From assembly GCA_963811775.1 (NCBI GenBank), contig CAWESO010000012.1:212394-276393 (forward strand): a stretch of DNA of 64,000 nucleotides, read 5' to 3'. Source of the DNA: Chersky-840 sp963811775 (GTDB lineage: Bacteria; Actinomycetota; Acidimicrobiia; Acidimicrobiales; UBA8190). Below, piece by piece: positions 61,336-64,000 of this stretch (positions are counted from its first letter, which is position 1; each line of letters begins with the position of its first letter). The translations under genes and the position numbers were made by a program. The notes below the pieces were generated by a model, which was given only the letters and a program-made list of their open reading frames with translations, had not been told where the DNA came from and made no database searches.

Positions 61336-61676
61336 TAGATGTGCATTTCGGAGACATGGGCGAACCTGGATGGGTGCCGGTTAATCCTCATATTGCCCAT
61401 GAGTATGCTTTCTACTGGGGGCGCTCCATCGGAGCTACGTGTATATCGGCTAGGCATTGACAACGACGCGTCAGTTGATGCAGAAGATGTACGCTTTCGC
61501 GTCATGTCTGTCGAACCGCCTGGTGCGGCGGAAGACCTACCCTTCGATCTAACCTGGGCAGGGACCGGCGACCCCAAAACGACACTTAAAAGCAACGCAT
61601 TCTCGCGGGTGGGAACGAGCACGCAATCCTATGCATTTTCGCTTGGCCTAATGACCGTCGCAACTGGGCAATAACG
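61336..61676 (+). pseudogene. 3' part of the gene interrupted by IS630
   Basis: After TA, the frame VHFGDMGEPGWVPVNPHIAH followed by EYAFYWGRSIGA matches the left part. A second frame from about 61395 gives YRLGIDNDASVDAEDVRFRVMSVEPPGAAEDLP, which looks like the soluble C-terminal domain, so a further frameshift is likely. Confidence 0.4.
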
Positions 61677-61828
61677 GGAGCCCCGATCGCGGCTCTGAAA
61701 GAGTCCTCAGCAAAGACGGTTCCCACGAAGGTCAATCTGGAGATTTGGTGGAATGGTCAGTGCCAAGACGCAGCGTCGGTCTGGATAATGAATCGCCCTG
61801 GGTTCGGTAGAGGCTTTTCTGTTAGGGA

Positions 61829-62735
61829 TTACGCGACCCGAGGGTCCTCGCTCTTGGCACAGTAGTGGTTCGCTTCGTACTCGGCCGGCGGGATCTTCCC
61901 GCAGGCGCCGTGGAGGCGGCGCTGGTTCCACCAGTGGACCCAGGCGGCCGTCGCAAGCTCGACCTGTTCGATGGTCTTCCACGGACCCCGGCGGTAGATG
62001 AGCTCGGCCTTGTAGAGGCCGTTGACGGTCTCAGCCAGGGCGTTATCGTAGGAGTCACCTTTCGAACCGACCGAGGTGACCGCACCCTCCTCGGCTAGGC
62101 GCTCGGTGTAGCGGATAGCCAGATATTGCACGCCGCGATCGCTGTGGTGGACCAAGTCACCGAGGTCGCCTGCGGAGCGGGCCCAGATGGCCATCTCGAG
62201 GGCGTCGAGAGCGAGGTCGGCTCGGAGACTCTTCGAAACTCGCCAGCCGACGATGGCCCGGCTGAAGGCGTCGGTGATGAACGCCACGTAGCAGAACCCG
62301 GACCACGTCGACACGTAGGTGATGTCCGCCAGCCACAACCGGTTCGGAGCCACGGCGGTGAACTGCCGCTCGACGAGATCGGCGGGCCGAGTCCCGGCGT
62401 CGCCATCGGTGATGGTGGTTCGCTTGAACTTGCCCCGGCGCACTCCGACCAGCCCCAGGTTGCCCATCAGCCTCCCGACACGGTCCCGGCCGACATCGAC
62501 ACCTTCACGCTGCAGCTGGGTCCACACCTTGTCGACGCCATAGACGTCAAAGTTCTCCTGATGCACCCGGACGATCTCCGGTTCGAGCTCGGCATCCCGG
62601 ACGGCGCGCTCAGACAGAGGACGGGTGATCGCTGCGTAATAGGTAGAGGGGGCGAACTGCAGGACCCTGCAGATCGGCTCGACCCCGAACTCCTGGCGGT
62701 GTGTCGCGATGTAGCGGACTACTTGGCTGGGCGGT
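61829..62735 (-). pseudogene. IS3-family OrfB with only a stub of OrfA
   Basis: OrfB: RYIATHRQEFGVEPICRVLQ then FAPSTYYAAITRPLS, VYGVDKVWTQLQREGVDVGR (HTH_21), WLADITYVSTWSGFCYVAFI (Asp), LVHHSDRGVQYLAI (Asp), SYDNALAETVNGLYKAE (Glu) to an intact end. Upstream, OrfA survives only as its last 20 or so residues (ILKSASAF, then after a shift in a T-run AAELDRPAK). The rest is replaced by the IS30 left end, so this IS3 copy cannot make OrfA. Confidence 0.8.
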
Positions 62736-62843
62736 CGAGCTCCGCCGCGAAAAAGCTGACGCCGATTTCAAGATGGGCGGAATCCACCGGTCAGCGCAAC
62801 GGGCCCTGTGAGATGAGCGAGAGCCATTCACAGGAGGACGTTG

Positions 62844-64000
62844 ATGCAGGGCCAACATGGACACCTGAGTACCGAGCAGAAGCAGCTCGCCTTCCGCTTA
62901 CGAGCACGAGGCTGGCGACTGGTCGATATTGCGCGGGAGATCGGGTGCACCGCGCCCATGGTCGGGAAGATGGTGCGCGACGGAAGGCACCGGCAGGCAA
63001 AACATTTCGACTGGCAGCCGCGTCCAGGTTGCCTCACGATCCGTGAGCGTGAGCGGATCCTCTTTGGTATCGGACGGGGCGATACCCTGAGCGCTATCGC
63101 CAGAGCGCTGGGGCGATCGCCGTCGACGATCACCAGAGAGATCAACGCCAACGGTGGTCGGGAGCACTATCGGCCTGGCACGCCCACGAACGAGCCCGGG
63201 AGCAGTCCCGGCGTCCCAAGCCCTGCAAGCTCCGCCGAGGCCGGCTCCTGACCAAGGTCGCCGCCGACTCGAGCCAGCTCTGGTCGCCCCAGGAGATCGC
63301 CTCGCGCTTAGCGTTGGACTTCCCGGACGACCCGGAGATGCGGGTGAGCCACGAGACGATCTACCAGTCCCTGTTCGTCCAAGGCCGAGGCGAACTCCGC
63401 CGTGAGCTGGCCCGATGCCTGCGCTCGGGACGGACGGCACGCAAGCCCAGAGGCCGGGTCGAGAAGCGGGGACGGATTCCGGGCATGGTCATGATCTCCG
63501 AGCGACCGGCCGAAGCCGTCGACCGAGCCGTCCCCGGCCACTGGGAAGGCGACCTCATCTTGGGCGAAGGTGGGCGCAGCGCCGTGGGGACCCTGGTCGA
63601 ACGCTCCACCAGGCTCGTGCTGCTTTTGCACCTCACAGAGGGCCGGTCTGCAGACAGCGTCGAGAGGGCCATGCGCAAGGCCATCACGACGCTGCCCGAG
63701 GAGCTGTGGCGCTCCATCACTTGGGACCAGGGTGCAGAGATGTCGAACCATGTCCGCTTCACGACGTCGACCGGCATCCCGATCTACTTCTGCGATCCCC
63801 ATGCTCCTTGGCAGCGCGGATCGAACGAAAACACCAACGGGCTCCTGCGCCAGTACTTACCCAAGGGCACCGACCTCTCAAAGCAGTCCGCTACCGACCT
63901 ACGCCGCATCCAACGAAGCCTCAACGGTCGACCGCGCAAGACACTTGGCTATCTGACACCATTGGAGAAGTACACAGAGCTCGTTGCGTCCACCGGTTGA
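62844..64000 (+). pseudogene. IS30-family transposase, frameshifted; element runs to window edge
   Basis: Start ATG 62844 after CAGGAGG. Frame 1: HLSTEQKQLAFRLRARGWRL, CTAPMVGKMVRDGRHRQAKH, LGRSPSTITREINANGGREHYR. Near 63170 one base is missing; the next frame reads WHAHERAREQSRRPKPCKLR...DFPDDPEMRVSHETIYQSL, then the DDE core VPGHWEGDLILG (Asp), TWDQGAEM (Asp), CDPHAPWQRGSNENTNGLLR (Glu) and a stop at 64000. Otherwise complete. Right end of the element lies beyond the window. Confidence 0.85.

Noticed and set aside
1..64000. CRISPR array, rRNA operon, complete tRNA, prophage structural genes
   Set aside because: Looked for regular repeat-spacer arrays, rRNA cores and capsid or tail motifs; saw none. 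Only one tRNA half was found.

Overview
This is a 64 kb, high-GC, actinobacterial-looking window. It has many GTG/TTG starts, several candidate leaderless promoters, a wax-ester/triacylglycerol lipid locus, three cytochromes P450 and several TetR regulators. The mix of a WS/DGAT enzyme, P450s beside a DapB-fold dehydrogenase, and small secreted proteins with PGWW-type or repeated-Cys modules fits a soil or aquatic actinobacterium, perhaps the Acidimicrobiia or a mycobacterium-like lineage. That placement is inference from gene content; there is no rRNA gene here.

Layout. 1-8.9 kb is mostly ordinary chromosome: a TetR tail, secreted proteins, a phosphoesterase, a Fic AMP-transferase with a twin operator, a cupin, a phosphotransferase, an RDD membrane protein and a GHMP sugar kinase. 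At 8.9-10.5 kb lies the first of two near-identical IS110-family elements; the second is at 26.9-28.4 kb in the same orientation. Between them are small enzymes (11-13 kb), a secreted beta-propeller protein (13.9-15.8 kb), a decayed group II intron that was itself split by an IS256-family element with clear 8-bp target duplications (16.2-18.9 kb), a lipid operon (SDR, acyl-CoA ligase, WS/DGAT; 19-24 kb) and a ThDP enzyme. 28.9-31.7 kb carries a P2C-like P-type ATPase. 32.0-34.2 kb is a two-recombinase element bounded by inverted repeats. 34.3-38.5 kb is a P450 / DapB-fold / P450 operon divergent from a TetR gene across a 35-bp palindrome. 38.9-42.7 kb has a second TetR circuit with its own operator and a sulfatase.

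From about 43 kb the window becomes a decaying accessory region: a tRNA 3' half, broken integrases, an Smr pseudogene, a third P450, an ABC-type substrate-binding lipoprotein, a response regulator, an IS3 element, a degenerate DDE transposase, a frameshifted methyltransferase-endonuclease fusion, a two-gene module of an unknown protein plus PIN toxin, an XRE/nucleotidyltransferase toxin-antitoxin pair whose toxin is broken by a 25-bp tandem duplication, an IS630 element with a textbook -1 frameshift signal, and an IS30 element inserted into an IS3 element at the right edge.

How the parts work together. The SDR, acyl-CoA ligase and WS/DGAT genes are all on the minus strand, two of them overlapping, and probably activate, reduce and esterify fatty acyl groups. 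The P450/DapB-fold operon looks like a TetR-controlled oxidative catabolic unit. The right third looks like a defence/toxin-antitoxin island under insertion-sequence attack. At least nine genes carry single frameshifts, so some 'pseudogenes' could be sequence errors; each is marked.
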